Program-made: the position numbers and the translations under genes
Shown: positions 22,130-30,303 of the stretch, one piece after another
Layout: the number at the start of each line of letters is the position of its first letter
How positions within the stretch are numbered: position 1 is the first letter of the stretch
Source: Pseudomonadota bacterium
GTDB taxonomy: Bacteria > Pseudomonadota > Gammaproteobacteria > Burkholderiales > Burkholderiaceae_B
Assembly: GCA_023389155.1 (NCBI GenBank)
Contig: JAEWEV010000031.1
Coordinates: 1 to 57,774, forward strand
Direction of reading: 5' to 3'
DNA: 57,774 bases
The notes under the pieces: model-generated
The model's input: the letters and a program-made list of their open reading frames with translations, nothing else
Database searches by the model: none
What the model was told of the DNA's origin: nothing

Positions 22130-22869
22130 GTCCGTCTCCTGTTCATGGCGCGGCGCACCAGCGATGGCAGAAACGGCAGCATATGCAGGCAGCTGCGTGC
22201 GTGCATGCGCGACATCAGCAGGTTGTCCCGCACCATGCGGTAATGCGATACGCCATCGGCGGCGTACGAGACACTTGTGGGAATCCACAGTAAGGGAGTT
22301 TGCCGCCAGTACAGATGGACCAGCACTTCCGGGTCGAAATCCATCCAGTCGCCCATATAGGGCGTTTCCTTGACGAAGGCTACCGCGGCCAGCGGATATA
22401 GCCGGAAGCCGCAAAGCGCATCGGGAATCGTACGAGACAGGGTGTGCAGATGGACCCAGAACAGGGTCAACTTGCGGCCATGCAGACGGGCGGCGGGGAT
22501 ATCGTCGCCATATACCGGGCGTCCGCAGATGGCGGCGTCAGGATGCTGTTCGGACAGGGCCAGAAAGGCTGGCACATCATCCAGATTATGCTGTCCGTCG
22601 GCATCCACCTGAACGACATGGGTGTAGCCCATGTTCGCAGCCAGTTCGAACCCCGCCTTGACCGCACTGCCTTTGCCGCCATTTTCGGGCTTGTGGTGGA
22701 CACGCACCTCGGGCCAGGCCTTGAACATGGTCAGGGCCTGACGAGCTTGTGCATTGGAGCCGTCATCGACGATGAGAACCGGCAGGCCATGGCGACGCAA
22801 ATGCTGTACCACGGACTTGATGGTGCCCGGATGGTTGTAGTAGGGGATGAGTGCAATCGTGCGATTCAT
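22126..22869 (-). CDS. Family 2 glycosyltransferase
   Basis: GT-A fold enzyme of 247 residues with LIVDDGSN (about 33-40), GGKGSAVKAGFELA and the metal-binding VDADGQHN. It resembles dolichol-phosphate-mannose-synthase-like enzymes but has no C-terminal membrane helices. In aryl polyene clusters such an enzyme is expected to add a sugar that links pigment and lipid. It lies 82 nt from the AMP-ligase gene, with no clear ribosome site before the ATG, one of the few breaks in the otherwise overlapping gene series. Confidence 0.85.
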   Translation of the reverse strand: MNRTIALIPYYNHPGTIKSVVQHLRRHGLPVLIVDDGSNAQARQALTMFKAWPEVRVHHKPENGGKGSAVKAGFELAANMGYTHVVQVDADGQHNLDDVPAFLALSEQHPDAAICGRPVYGDDIPAARLHGRKLTLFWVHLHTLSRTIPDALCGFRLYPLAAVAFVKETPYMGDWMDFDPEVLVHLYWRQTPLLWIPTSVSYAADGVSHYRMVRDNLLMSRMHARSCLHMLPFLPSLVRRAMNRRRT

Positions 22870-22951
22870 AGCAAGTTTACCGTAACACGATGGTACGGGA
22901 GAGTTTCCGGGTAGGCGTGGCTGCGGGCTTATTCATGAGAGTGCGACAGGA

Positions 22952-24946
22952 TCAGGCCGCAGCGGTGAACGCGATGCGGCCTGATGCCGTCATGTTAGTA
23001 CCGGTTCGCACGGAAAAGTACAGTTTATGTTTGTCATGATCCCATTTTAACGTCATTGTGCAGGGATCCGCAGGCCGCAGAAAATGCTGAAACTTCAGAT
23101 TTTCAATTCGGTGTATTTCACCGCTACCCATGTTCCGCGCTTTGGCCTGTTCCAGTGCCCACCCTAGCTGCGCCACGCCGGGTACCAGCGGAAAAGACGG
23201 GAAATGTCCTGAAAAATAAACCAGATCTACCGGCACGCGGCCCGCCAGAGACACTTCGTTGCTGTTTGCTGTTGCAGACGTGTTCGCGGCGCTTGCCGCT
23301 TTTGCGGCGTTAGTGGTGTTAGTGGCTTTCGGTGCCTTTGCTGCCGCGCTGTCTGTCGGAGCGCCTGCAGTGACTTCCCATTGCGGACCGCGCCGGGGAC
23401 TGAAGAAGCACTCGCGAACTTGTTGCAGGGTAATCTTGGATTGCGCATTGCGAGGCAACACATCCGGAAATCGCCAATGGCGGGGTACGGCCAGCGGATC
23501 GACAGCGGTTCGCAGATGATCCGACAGCGTTCGGGTAATATGGCGACGCCCATGCTGACGCATGGCAGACACGCCCGCTTCAGTCAGTTCGACCAGGGCG
23601 CAGAGCCGCCCGCCTAGCGGGCTGGGCGCGCAGTGAATATCACTGACATATTGGTGAGACATGGCGGCCTGTTCGACCCGGCTCAGGGATATCCGTTTGT
23701 CTTCGAGCTTGAGAATGCGATCGGCGCGGCCCTGCAGAATAAAACCCTTGTCCTCTGCTACGGTGATGACGTCTGCGGTCTGCTCGATGCCCTCCGTCCA
23801 GGGTGACGACACGGCCAGCCGGTCCTGGCTATCGGTGGCAATAACCACGTCCGGCAGGGGTGTCCAGACAGATTGCTGGTGGCGGGTGGCAATGACGCCG
23901 GTTTCCGTACTGCCATAGATTTCATGCAGAGGCCATTGGCGCTGCAGCAGGGAGGCACGTGTGGCGTCCGACAGCGCGCCGCCGGCCGACACGACCCTGG
24001 ATAGTCGGGGATGCAGCGCCTCCCAGGGTATGCTGTCGGGCAGGCGCTGCAGCAGTGCGGGGCTGGTGATCCAGACACAGCGATCGTGCGTCAGGGTCTG
24101 TTCCACCAGTGTTTCGGGATAGCGGGCCTGCTGTCTGTCCAGTATCAGACCCGCATGCAGGGGAACCATGACGCGAAAGGTCAGGCCATACATATGCTGG
24201 TGGCTGACGGAACCGATCAGTGTGGCCGGCAGGCCCTGCAGAGACCAGGTTTGCACCAGTGTCACGGCCTCGGCCTGCAGCTGGGTAAATGTTTTGCGGA
24301 TGACACCGGGTGTTCCGCTGGAGCCGGATGTGCGCAGAAACAGATGGGCATCTGCAGGCAGCGGCAGGAACAGTCCATTCTCCCGTTGCTGAAAGATGGA
24401 AGGCGTCTGGCTAGCGGGGAGCGAAATGGGAGTGGGCGTCGAAGTTGAAGCCGGTACGGCTATGGCGCTCGAAGTGGGAATTGACGGCGAAGCGGGAATT
24501 GAAAACGAGGTGCGAATCGCCGCCGGGTGGGAAAGCCCGGCCGGTTTTTCAGAAGCAGGCGGTGTGGATTGTGTGCCTGTGGCCGCACTTTCGGTATCCG
24601 GTTCCGGAAATGGATCCAGCCGGAATACTGGTATGTGAGCGTTGGGTACCGCCTGATCGGTGACCCATAAGTCTGCCTCGGTATGAATCCACGTGCAGGT
24701 GTCATTGAGCAGATCCGGGGCCACCAGTACCTGCGCACCCGCAGCCCAGCAGGCGAGCAGGGCGCAGCTGAAGAGAGCGCTATCATCAAACCACAAGGCG
24801 ACCCGCGAGACCGGGCGTGCCCGCAATACCTGAAAGATGTGGCTGGTGATGGCCTCGAACTGCTGTCGATCCATGGCCGGCCGGGTGGCGACGGGAGAAT
24901 CGGGCCGAGGGTAGGGCAGCAACATGCCGGCTTCTGCATCAGTCAT
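22952..24946 (-). CDS. AMP-dependent ligase fused to a hotdog dehydratase (ApeH-ApeI-like fusion)
   Basis: Two activities in one 664-residue chain. Residues 1-520 form an adenylating ligase: TSGSSGTPG (206-214), YGSTETG (344-350), GRADRILKLEDK near 407 and the C-terminal lysine in NAQSKI (504). It would activate an aryl acid starter and load it onto an ACP. Residues 566-664 are a FabZ/FabA-like hotdog domain with FSGHFPSFPLVPGVAQ (578-593; His581 is the expected catalytic residue). The parts are joined by an Ala/Thr/Asn-rich linker (528-565), and a Pro/Ser/Thr-rich tract sits at about 118-183. The ATG at 24946 overlaps the membrane protein gene by 8 nt. In other aryl polyene clusters these are usually separate genes. 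Confidence 0.85.
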   Translation of the reverse strand: MTDAEAGMLLPYPRPDSPVATRPAMDRQQFEAITSHIFQVLRARPVSRVALWFDDSALFSCALLACWAAGAQVLVAPDLLNDTCTWIHTEADLWVTDQAVPNAHIPVFRLDPFPEPDTESAATGTQSTPPASEKPAGLSHPAAIRTSFSIPASPSIPTSSAIAVPASTSTPTPISLPASQTPSIFQQRENGLFLPLPADAHLFLRTSGSSGTPGVIRKTFTQLQAEAVTLVQTWSLQGLPATLIGSVSHQHMYGLTFRVMVPLHAGLILDRQQARYPETLVEQTLTHDRCVWITSPALLQRLPDSIPWEALHPRLSRVVSAGGALSDATRASLLQRQWPLHEIYGSTETGVIATRHQQSVWTPLPDVVIATDSQDRLAVSSPWTEGIEQTADVITVAEDKGFILQGRADRILKLEDKRISLSRVEQAAMSHQYVSDIHCAPSPLGGRLCALVELTEAGVSAMRQHGRRHITRTLSDHLRTAVDPLAVPRHWRFPDVLPRNAQSKITLQQVRECFFSPRRGPQWEVTAGAPTDSAAAKAPKATNTTNAAKAASAANTSATANSNEVSLAGRVPVDLVYFSGHFPSFPLVPGVAQLGWALEQAKARNMGSGEIHRIENLKFQHFLRPADPCTMTLKWDHDKHKLYFSVRTGTNMTASGRIAFTAAA

Positions 24947-25514
24947 GTTGCATTTTCCGTTTGTATCGGCGTCGCACCACCCATTCTGCCGCGAATAGCA
25001 GCCCCATGAGGAGATACGAGATAAAGCCGGTGTACAGCGACCAGGCCTGGGTGTAACCAGCGTGGCCCAGTGCATAGATGATGCTGCCGTTAAGGATAAA
25101 AAACACGATCCATACTTTGGTGACGTTGCGTGTGTAGCGCACGCCGGAGGCGGGAAGGTTGGGCTCACGGCTGCGCGCAATTCGCTCTACCACGGTCATG
25201 CGCGAGAACAGGCTGCCGGCAAATACCGCCAGCAGAACCAGATTGATGACAACGGGATAGAAATACAGAAATCCAGGCCTGTCAGTCAGATTGAACAGTA
25301 CCACGCATGCCAGAAGTGCGACCGTGACAATCTGCTGCCAGCGTTGCCGGCTTAGCAGGCTTTTGATGCCCCAGAGCAGCAGGAGTCCGCCGGAGATCCA
25401 GAGCCCTCCGACCTGTTCCTTCCCGTAATAGATCAGAAAGGGATAGGCGGCCAGCGTTAACACCAGCAACAGGTTGAACAGGCGCAATGCGCTGCGCGGC
25501 AACCGGAACAACAC
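24939..25514 (-). CDS. Aryl polyene cluster inner-membrane protein (COG4648-like)
   Basis: Membrane protein of 191 residues with about five to six hydrophobic helices and a basic C-terminus (VVRRRYKRKMQHD). It corresponds to the small membrane protein regularly found between the ACP and ligase genes of aryl polyene clusters; its function is not known. The start is the GTG at 25514, because AAGGGA lies about 8 nt upstream and right after the ACP stop; the longer open frame upstream only reads through the ACP gene in another frame. The stop overlaps the next start by 8 nt. Confidence 0.8.
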   Translation of the reverse strand: MLFRLPRSALRLFNLLLVLTLAAYPFLIYYGKEQVGGLWISGGLLLLWGIKSLLSRQRWQQIVTVALLACVVLFNLTDRPGFLYFYPVVINLVLLAVFAGSLFSRMTVVERIARSREPNLPASGVRYTRNVTKVWIVFFILNGSIIYALGHAGYTQAWSLYTGFISYLLMGLLFAAEWVVRRRYKRKMQHD

Positions 25515-25527
25515 GTGTTCGCTTCCC

Positions 25528-25779
25528 TTAAGCGGGGGTAAGTTTGCGATTGACTGCGTCAACCACGTCCTGGACAGTACGTACGCTGCGGAAATCTTCA
25601 GCCAGCAGTTTGTGACCTGTCGCGCGCTTGATATGATCAATCAGATCAATGGCGTCAATGCTGTCAATATTCAGATCGTTATACAGATCTGCGTCGGGCT
25701 GGATGCGTTCCGGTTCGATTTCAAACAGGTCAACCAGCGCGGTTTTCAGCGTCTGATAAATTTGGTCTGACTGATTCAT
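25528..25779 (-). CDS. Acyl carrier protein (second of two)
   Basis: An 83-residue carrier protein with the phosphopantetheine site NIDSIDAIDLI (serine about residue 39). Acidic helices surround it, as usual for type II polyketide and fatty acid ACPs. Aryl polyene systems use two ACPs, one for the starter or elongating chain and one of less certain role. It lies 11 nt downstream of the first ACP gene. Confidence 0.93.
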   Translation of the reverse strand: MNQSDQIYQTLKTALVDLFEIEPERIQPDADLYNDLNIDSIDAIDLIDHIKRATGHKLLAEDFRSVRTVQDVVDAVNRKLTPA

Positions 25780-25790
25780 GATGGTTTACC

Positions 25791-26063
25791 TCAAGTCTGT
25801 GGGTTGTTTTTTAGGTCAGTAACAAACGCAGCAAGGGTATTGATATCTTTGAAATGGTCACGCAGATTCTGTGTCTTGGTATTGAACTGGATCCCGAAAT
25901 GCTTTTGCAGCGCGAGACCAAGTTCGAGCGCGTCTACCGAGTCCAGACCCAGGCCTTCTCCGAAAAGCGGGGCATCGTCCTGGATGTCTTCTGCGGTAAT
26001 GTCTTCAAGCCCGAGGCTTGATATGATTAATTCTTTAATTTCCAGATTGAGCGCGGTGGTCAT
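25791..26063 (-). CDS. Acyl carrier protein (first of two)
   Basis: A 90-residue carrier protein with the attachment motif GLDSVDALELG (serine about residue 42). It begins by ATGA overlap with the acyltransferase gene. Its sequence differs clearly from the second ACP, so the pair did not arise by recent tandem duplication. The nearby 4'-phosphopantetheinyl transferase is the likely activator. Confidence 0.93.
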   Translation of the reverse strand: MTTALNLEIKELIISSLGLEDITAEDIQDDAPLFGEGLGLDSVDALELGLALQKHFGIQFNTKTQNLRDHFKDINTLAAFVTDLKNNPQT

Positions 26064-26836
26064 TTCTGTAGTTCTCGTTCAAAGTAATTCTGTAGATAGG
26101 CGTTCAGCTGTCGCGTTGCGGCAGGCAGGTGCTTTCCCGAAAGCCAGGGTGCCGGATCAATGTCATCGCCGATGATGAATTCATAATTAACTTTTTCATG
26201 CGGGATGTTGTACCACGCCTGACCCCGTTGGAAGCAGCGCGGATTCATCCGGATTATAACAGGCGTGATCACGGCAGCACCGCGCAGAGCGATGGCGCAG
26301 GCACCGCGATGAAAGCGGATCAGGTTGTCGGGCCCGGTTCGCGTTCCTTCCGGAAAAATCAGCACTGACTGACCACTGCGCAACGCAGCAACAGCATTGT
26401 CTATTACTTCGGGCGTGCCGTCATTAGGGATAAATCCGCAGGCCACGATGGCGCTGTTGAGAAACGGATTTTCCAGCAGGCTTTGCTTGACGATGCAGTT
26501 GGACTGCCTGGCATGTCCGAGCATGAAGACGACGTCAAGCAGGGACGGGTGATTGGCGATGATGAGCTGGCCCGGACGTCCGAGCCTGTTCTGATGGGGA
26601 AAAAGATAACCGAAGCCGCCCATGAAGCGCACATACCGAAGAAACTGTCGCCAGAGGAACTGAATGATGCTGCGGGCCCGTTTCTGATTTTCCAGACGGC
26701 TGCGATCAACAAGCCCGCTGGTGAAGGGAATCAGGATGATTTTCAGAACGATGCCGAACAGACCGAAGACAACGTAGCCGCTGGCAATGGCCAGCCAGCG
26801 CCACTTATGCCACAGAAACGCCTGGGCCTGCTTCAT
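26060..26836 (-). CDS. PlsC-like lysophospholipid acyltransferase of aryl polyene cluster
   Basis: Membrane-associated acyltransferase (about 258 residues) with a long N-terminal hydrophobic segment, the H-x4-D motif in NHPSLLD, and FPEGTRTG. Glycerolipid acyltransferases of this family transfer acyl chains to lysophosphatidic acid. The version here probably joins a fatty acid or the polyene to the lipid carrier. The ATG at 26836 overlaps the preceding stop as ATGA and was preferred; starts 5 or 19 codons further upstream in the same frame remain possible. Confidence 0.82.
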   Translation of the reverse strand: MKQAQAFLWHKWRWLAIASGYVVFGLFGIVLKIILIPFTSGLVDRSRLENQKRARSIIQFLWRQFLRYVRFMGGFGYLFPHQNRLGRPGQLIIANHPSLLDVVFMLGHARQSNCIVKQSLLENPFLNSAIVACGFIPNDGTPEVIDNAVAALRSGQSVLIFPEGTRTGPDNLIRFHRGACAIALRGAAVITPVIIRMNPRCFQRGQAWYNIPHEKVNYEFIIGDDIDPAPWLSGKHLPAATRQLNAYLQNYFERELQK

Positions 26837-27579
26837 GTCTGGCGCGTCCATGTCCAGCCGCTGTCGGATTGAGCCGTGGGCGTTGTCCAGCACTCGAGGT
26901 CGCCCTGCAGGCGCGCAATCACTCCGGCACCACCATTGACGTTGAGGGGGGCGTCTGCAGACAGCACCTTAGACAGGCGCCATGCGTTGCCACGGGTGAC
27001 CAGCAGCGCGCAGGCAAACGGGAAGGGTTCCCTTTCGATTTCAACTTCGTACTTGCGATCCAGCGGATCCTGGGCGCATAGCACCAGAACGCGCTCGGCG
27101 CCATCCTGCAACATAAGCCATGCATCGAGCAGTGCGTTTTCCAGGCCGTTGTCCCTGGCGGAAATGGCGGACTGTTCAGCATAATTGCCGTGCTGAATGG
27201 CCAGCTGCCCGGTAATTGCATTGTGGACCGACAGGCCAAAAGACGTCGGGGACACTCCTTCATTTTTTGCCAGGGCAATCAGCAACTGGAAACTGCGGTT
27301 GATCTCGCCATTTCGTGATGAAAAGACCACCGGGCATTGCGGATAAGCTTTGAGTATTGGCCAGGCGGCAGCAAACACCAGTCGCGACAGGGGGCTGAGT
27401 CGTCGCCGCTGCATGGCCGGCAGAAAGTCCAGGTTAATGGCGTCTTGCGGATTCTGCTCACGAACGATGTTTTTTTCCTGTGCGGTGCTGGCATTGAGCC
27501 ACTGAACCCACTGGGACGATGTTGCCAGGCCTGGGGCCAGCGCATTTTGATCGGAAATCGTCAATTCAAAGGAAAACAT
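26833..27579 (-). CDS. Beta-ketoacyl synthase chain-length factor
   Basis: First gene of the aryl polyene operon. It is a shortened ketosynthase-like protein (248 residues) with the VVFSSRNGEINRSF region and the GLSVHNAITGQ motif of the chain-length-factor family. It lacks the active-site cysteine and the second half of a full ketosynthase. In studied systems the equivalent (ApeC-type) forms a heterodimer with an active ketosynthase and sets chain length. About 60 nt upstream is a perfect TATAAT for this strand. Confidence 0.87.
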   Translation of the reverse strand: MFSFELTISDQNALAPGLATSSQWVQWLNASTAQEKNIVREQNPQDAINLDFLPAMQRRRLSPLSRLVFAAAWPILKAYPQCPVVFSSRNGEINRSFQLLIALAKNEGVSPTSFGLSVHNAITGQLAIQHGNYAEQSAISARDNGLENALLDAWLMLQDGAERVLVLCAQDPLDRKYEVEIEREPFPFACALLVTRGNAWRLSKVLSADAPLNVNGGAGVIARLQGDLECWTTPTAQSDSGWTWTRQT

Positions 27580-27936
27580 CGGATGAATGCCTGTTTAAAG
27601 TTCATGGTGGGCAACAAAGTTCAACATCTATCACCGGCGCATTATAATATGTTTCAGAGTATGACAGTAGTTGACATATTCCCGTTAGATGTCGCCGCTA
27701 TATCGGGTTTCCGAGTGTGGCAGCAGAACAACCATAGCCGGGCCGCGGCGGTTTTCGAGTGAAAAACGGGACATGGCACGGGCCAGCGTTTCGCCGACAG
27801 GTCACAGCATTTCCGGGTCCGGGATGCGAGATACCAGCCGGCAGGAACAGAACAATATGGCCTGGCGGCATTCCTGCTTGCCACCCCTGAATTTAGGCAG
27901 TGTACCGGCTTCATTGAAACAACTCAGGAGTTTGTA
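27580..27936. other. Divergent intergenic region before the aryl polyene operon, 357 nt
   Basis: Holds the operon promoter (TATAAT at 27641-27646, minus strand) and must hold one for the small secreted-protein gene on the plus strand. Open frames here are short and look like chance. Apart from the partly symmetric element at 27661-27677 I see no repeat or RNA structure. Confidence 0.5.
27641..27646 (-). promoter_or_regulatory. Candidate -10 box of the aryl polyene operon
   Basis: A perfect TATAAT on the minus strand lies 62 nt upstream of the chain-length-factor start. No good -35 box is found at normal spacing, which would fit an activator-dependent promoter. A partly symmetric element (ATGACAGTAGTTGACAT, 27661-27677 on the plus strand) covers the -35 area and could be an operator. 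Confidence 0.45.
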
Positions 27937-28371
27937 ATGACAGGAAAATTTTCGTTCATCGGTGTCGCCATTGCGCTGACTGTACTGAGCACGCAGGCCC
28001 AGGCGCGAGACACCCGCTACGATTTGCCGATTGCGCAGGCGCTTTCCTCACCGGAGGCCGCCTCGGTGGTGGACAAGTCCATTACCATGACCTTCGGGCG
28101 CAAGGGGCCGGGCAGCGTGATTGAAGCCGATGCCGTGACCAATAAAAAAACCAACCGGCTTGGCAAGGGTAGCGATGAACGCGCCTGCGCGTGGGTCTTT
28201 TTGTCTGCGTACAAACAATTGCAGCAACGGGCCCGTGACCTTGGTGGCACCGGGGTGAGCAATATCGTGAGTTATTATAAGAAAAACGTGAACGCCAGTA
28301 CCACAACTTACGAATGTCATTCGGGTGCCGTGATCACCGGCGTTGCGCTGAAAGGCGACATCGTTCGCTGA
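27937..28371 (+). CDS. Secreted small protein with two cysteines, YbjQ/RcsF-like
   Basis: A 144-residue exported protein: the signal peptide ends at AQA (residue 23). The mature part contains RACAWVFLSAYKQLQQRARDLGGTGVSNIVSYYKKN and ends YECHSGAVITGVALKGDIVR. Its cysteines, Cys84 and Cys127, may form a disulfide. The pattern recalls the small alpha/beta domain of YbjQ and RcsF proteins. Relatives are sometimes labelled excinuclease ATPase subunit, which this cannot be because it has no ATPase motif and is exported. CAGGAG lies at good distance before the ATG. It is divergent from the aryl polyene operon and could have an envelope role; function is unknown. Confidence 0.65.
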   Translation: MTGKFSFIGVAIALTVLSTQAQARDTRYDLPIAQALSSPEAASVVDKSITMTFGRKGPGSVIEADAVTNKKTNRLGKGSDERACAWVFLSAYKQLQQRARDLGGTGVSNIVSYYKKNVNASTTTYECHSGAVITGVALKGDIVR

Positions 28372-28501
28372 TAAACGCCCGCGGGCAGCAGGTCGCAATA
28401 CATTGCTGCCCGTTGCCCGCGGCGTGCTACTAGCATTCGGCATTTGCCTTGCGCGTCTGGCACGCTGCCCCTTGCGATTTTGCTATCTGCCAGAACCCAG
28501 C

Positions 28502-29287
28502 CTACAGGGATGTCGTAAAGCCTCCGTCTACGGCCAGTGTCTGGCCAGTCACAAACGAGGCTTCGCGAGAAGCCAGATAACACACCGCGTTGGCAATATC
28601 GTCCGGCTCCCCCCATTTTTGCTGCGGTACACGGTCAAACAGCCAGCGGTTGAATGTCTCATCATTCTGCAGCGCATCGTTGAACTCCGTGGCAATATAG
28701 CCAGGCGCAACTGCATTCACGGTAATTCTGTACGGACTCAATTCCACCGCCCATTGTCGGGCCAGGGCATGTAGCCCGGCTTTGGCGACGGTGTAGGCAG
28801 AAATGTCGCGACGGCCCTGCAGCCCTGTAACGGATCCGGTTACGATGATCCGGCCGTACTGCTGCTGCGCCATATGGGCTGCCAGATGACGACCCAGAGC
28901 CCACTGGGCGGTCAGATTCAGCGCCAGTACCTGTTCAAATGTTTCCTGAGGAAAGGTAAGCAGGTTTTCCCGATGCTGCATGGCGGCGTTCGCCATGAAA
29001 ATCTGGATCGGCCCGTGATCGTGGATCAGCCGGTCTACCGCGGCGCTAGCCTGATGGATATCGCCAGCGTCAAACGGAGCATCGATCACGGATAATCCGG
29101 CCTTGCGCAACATGTCTCCTGCCCGCGAAAGGGTCTCATGGGTTCTGCCGTTAATGATAACGGTAGCGCCCTGTTCGGCCAGCGCCCTTGCGGTGGCCAG
29201 CCCGATACCGCGGCTGGAGCCGGTGATCAGGGCTGTTTGCCCCGCCAGCGAAAAACGGGCTTGCCCGTTCTGGCTAGAAGCTGACAT
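28502..29287 (-). CDS. Short-chain dehydrogenase/reductase of the BKACE cluster
   Basis: NAD(P)-dependent oxidoreductase of 261 residues with TGSSRGIGLA, NGRT, ANAAMQH and the YTVAKAG catalytic motif, then NAVAPGYIATEF and the terminal VDGG. It resembles the gluconate 5-dehydrogenase and 3-oxoacyl reductase group. The gene is last in the operon; its ATG overlaps the end of the BKACE gene by 14 nt and has AAGGG upstream, so it is surely cotranscribed. It may interconvert the beta-hydroxy and beta-keto forms of the substrate. The exact substrate is unknown. Confidence 0.85.
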   Translation of the reverse strand: MSASSQNGQARFSLAGQTALITGSSRGIGLATARALAEQGATVIINGRTHETLSRAGDMLRKAGLSVIDAPFDAGDIHQASAAVDRLIHDHGPIQIFMANAAMQHRENLLTFPQETFEQVLALNLTAQWALGRHLAAHMAQQQYGRIIVTGSVTGLQGRRDISAYTVAKAGLHALARQWAVELSPYRITVNAVAPGYIATEFNDALQNDETFNRWLFDRVPQQKWGEPDDIANAVCYLASREASFVTGQTLAVDGGFTTSL

Positions 29288-30215
29288 TGGCCGCACCCTT
29301 CAGCTGCAGAATTTCACGGGCCTCTTCCGGCGTTGCGATCTGCAGGTTGAGTCCTTCGAGCACCTGACGGATCTGGCTGACCTGATCAGCATTGGACTGA
29401 GCCAGGCGTTTCGGGCCGATCCACAGCGAGTCTTCCAGTCCCACACGCACATTGGATCCCATGCTGGCGCCCATGGATGCAAGCGGAATCTGGTTACGAC
29501 CGGCACCAAGGATGGACCACTGATAGTTTTCACCGAAAAGCCGGTCTGCCGTGCGGCGCATATGCATCAGATCTTCAGGGTGTGAGCCGATGCCGCCCAG
29601 CAGGCCGAAAACGGATTGAATGAACGGGGGCGATTTGACCAGCCCGCGATCCATGAAATGGGCAAGGTTATACAGATGGCTGATGTCATAGCACTCGAAC
29701 TCAAAGCGTGTGCCGTTCTCGTTGCCCAGTCGCAGGATGGTTTCAATATCCTTGAATGTGTTCTTGAATACCAGATCGCGGCTTTTTTCCAGATGTTCGC
29801 GCTCCCATTCATGCTCAAATTGCTTGAAGCGATCCAGCATGGTGTACAGGCCGAAGTTCATGGAACCCATGTTGAGCGAGGCCAGTTCGGGCTTGAATGT
29901 GGTGGCAGGACGCATACGCTCTTCCACGGTCATATGCGGGCTGCCACCAGTGGTAATGTTGATGACGGCATCGGTTTCTGTTTTGATGCGCTCCAGGAAC
30001 GGCTTGAAGTAGGCCGGATCCTGCGTAGGGCGCCCGTCTTTGGGATCACGCGCATGCAGGTGGAGAATGGCGGCACCGGCTTTGGCGGCGGCGATGGCGT
30101 CGTCGGCAATCTGATCTGCCGTGACGGGCAGATGCGGCGACATGCTGGGGGTATGAATCGCGCCGGTGACGGCGCAGGTGATAATGACTTTGCGGTGTTT
30201 TGTGTTTGTGCTCAT
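29274..30215 (-). CDS. Beta-keto acid cleavage enzyme (BKACE, DUF849)
   Basis: Zinc-dependent TIM-barrel enzyme of 313 residues. Members condense a beta-keto acid with acetyl-CoA and cleave it, giving acetoacetyl-CoA (or another CoA ester) and a shortened product; 3-keto-5-aminohexanoate and dehydrocarnitine are known substrates in the family. The metal site HLHARD and the segments NITTGGSP, FECYDISH and GSHPEDLMH are present. It sits between a lambda-crystallin-type 3-hydroxy acid dehydrogenase gene and an SDR gene, suggesting oxidation of a 3-hydroxy acid followed by cleavage. Carnitine is one possibility, but no carnitine-specific residue can be claimed. Confidence 0.85.
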   Translation of the reverse strand: MSTNTKHRKVIITCAVTGAIHTPSMSPHLPVTADQIADDAIAAAKAGAAILHLHARDPKDGRPTQDPAYFKPFLERIKTETDAVINITTGGSPHMTVEERMRPATTFKPELASLNMGSMNFGLYTMLDRFKQFEHEWEREHLEKSRDLVFKNTFKDIETILRLGNENGTRFEFECYDISHLYNLAHFMDRGLVKSPPFIQSVFGLLGGIGSHPEDLMHMRRTADRLFGENYQWSILGAGRNQIPLASMGASMGSNVRVGLEDSLWIGPKRLAQSNADQVSQIRQVLEGLNLQIATPEEAREILQLKGAANVSF

Positions 30216-30303
30216 GATGCGTATATCCTGATGCAGAATGGAAATAAGGGAGTAAAAGCCATACGTTACGCCATTACGGCGCTGGCATGTTGGCGATAGC
30301 GTC

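Noticed and set aside
27671..27703. TTGACA on the plus strand with a TATATC downstream, as a promoter for the small secreted protein
   Set aside because: The spacer is about 22 nt, too long for a sigma70 promoter.
27937..28371. Excinuclease ABC subunit label sometimes given to relatives of the small secreted protein
   Set aside because: The protein is exported, 144 residues long and has no ATP-binding motif.
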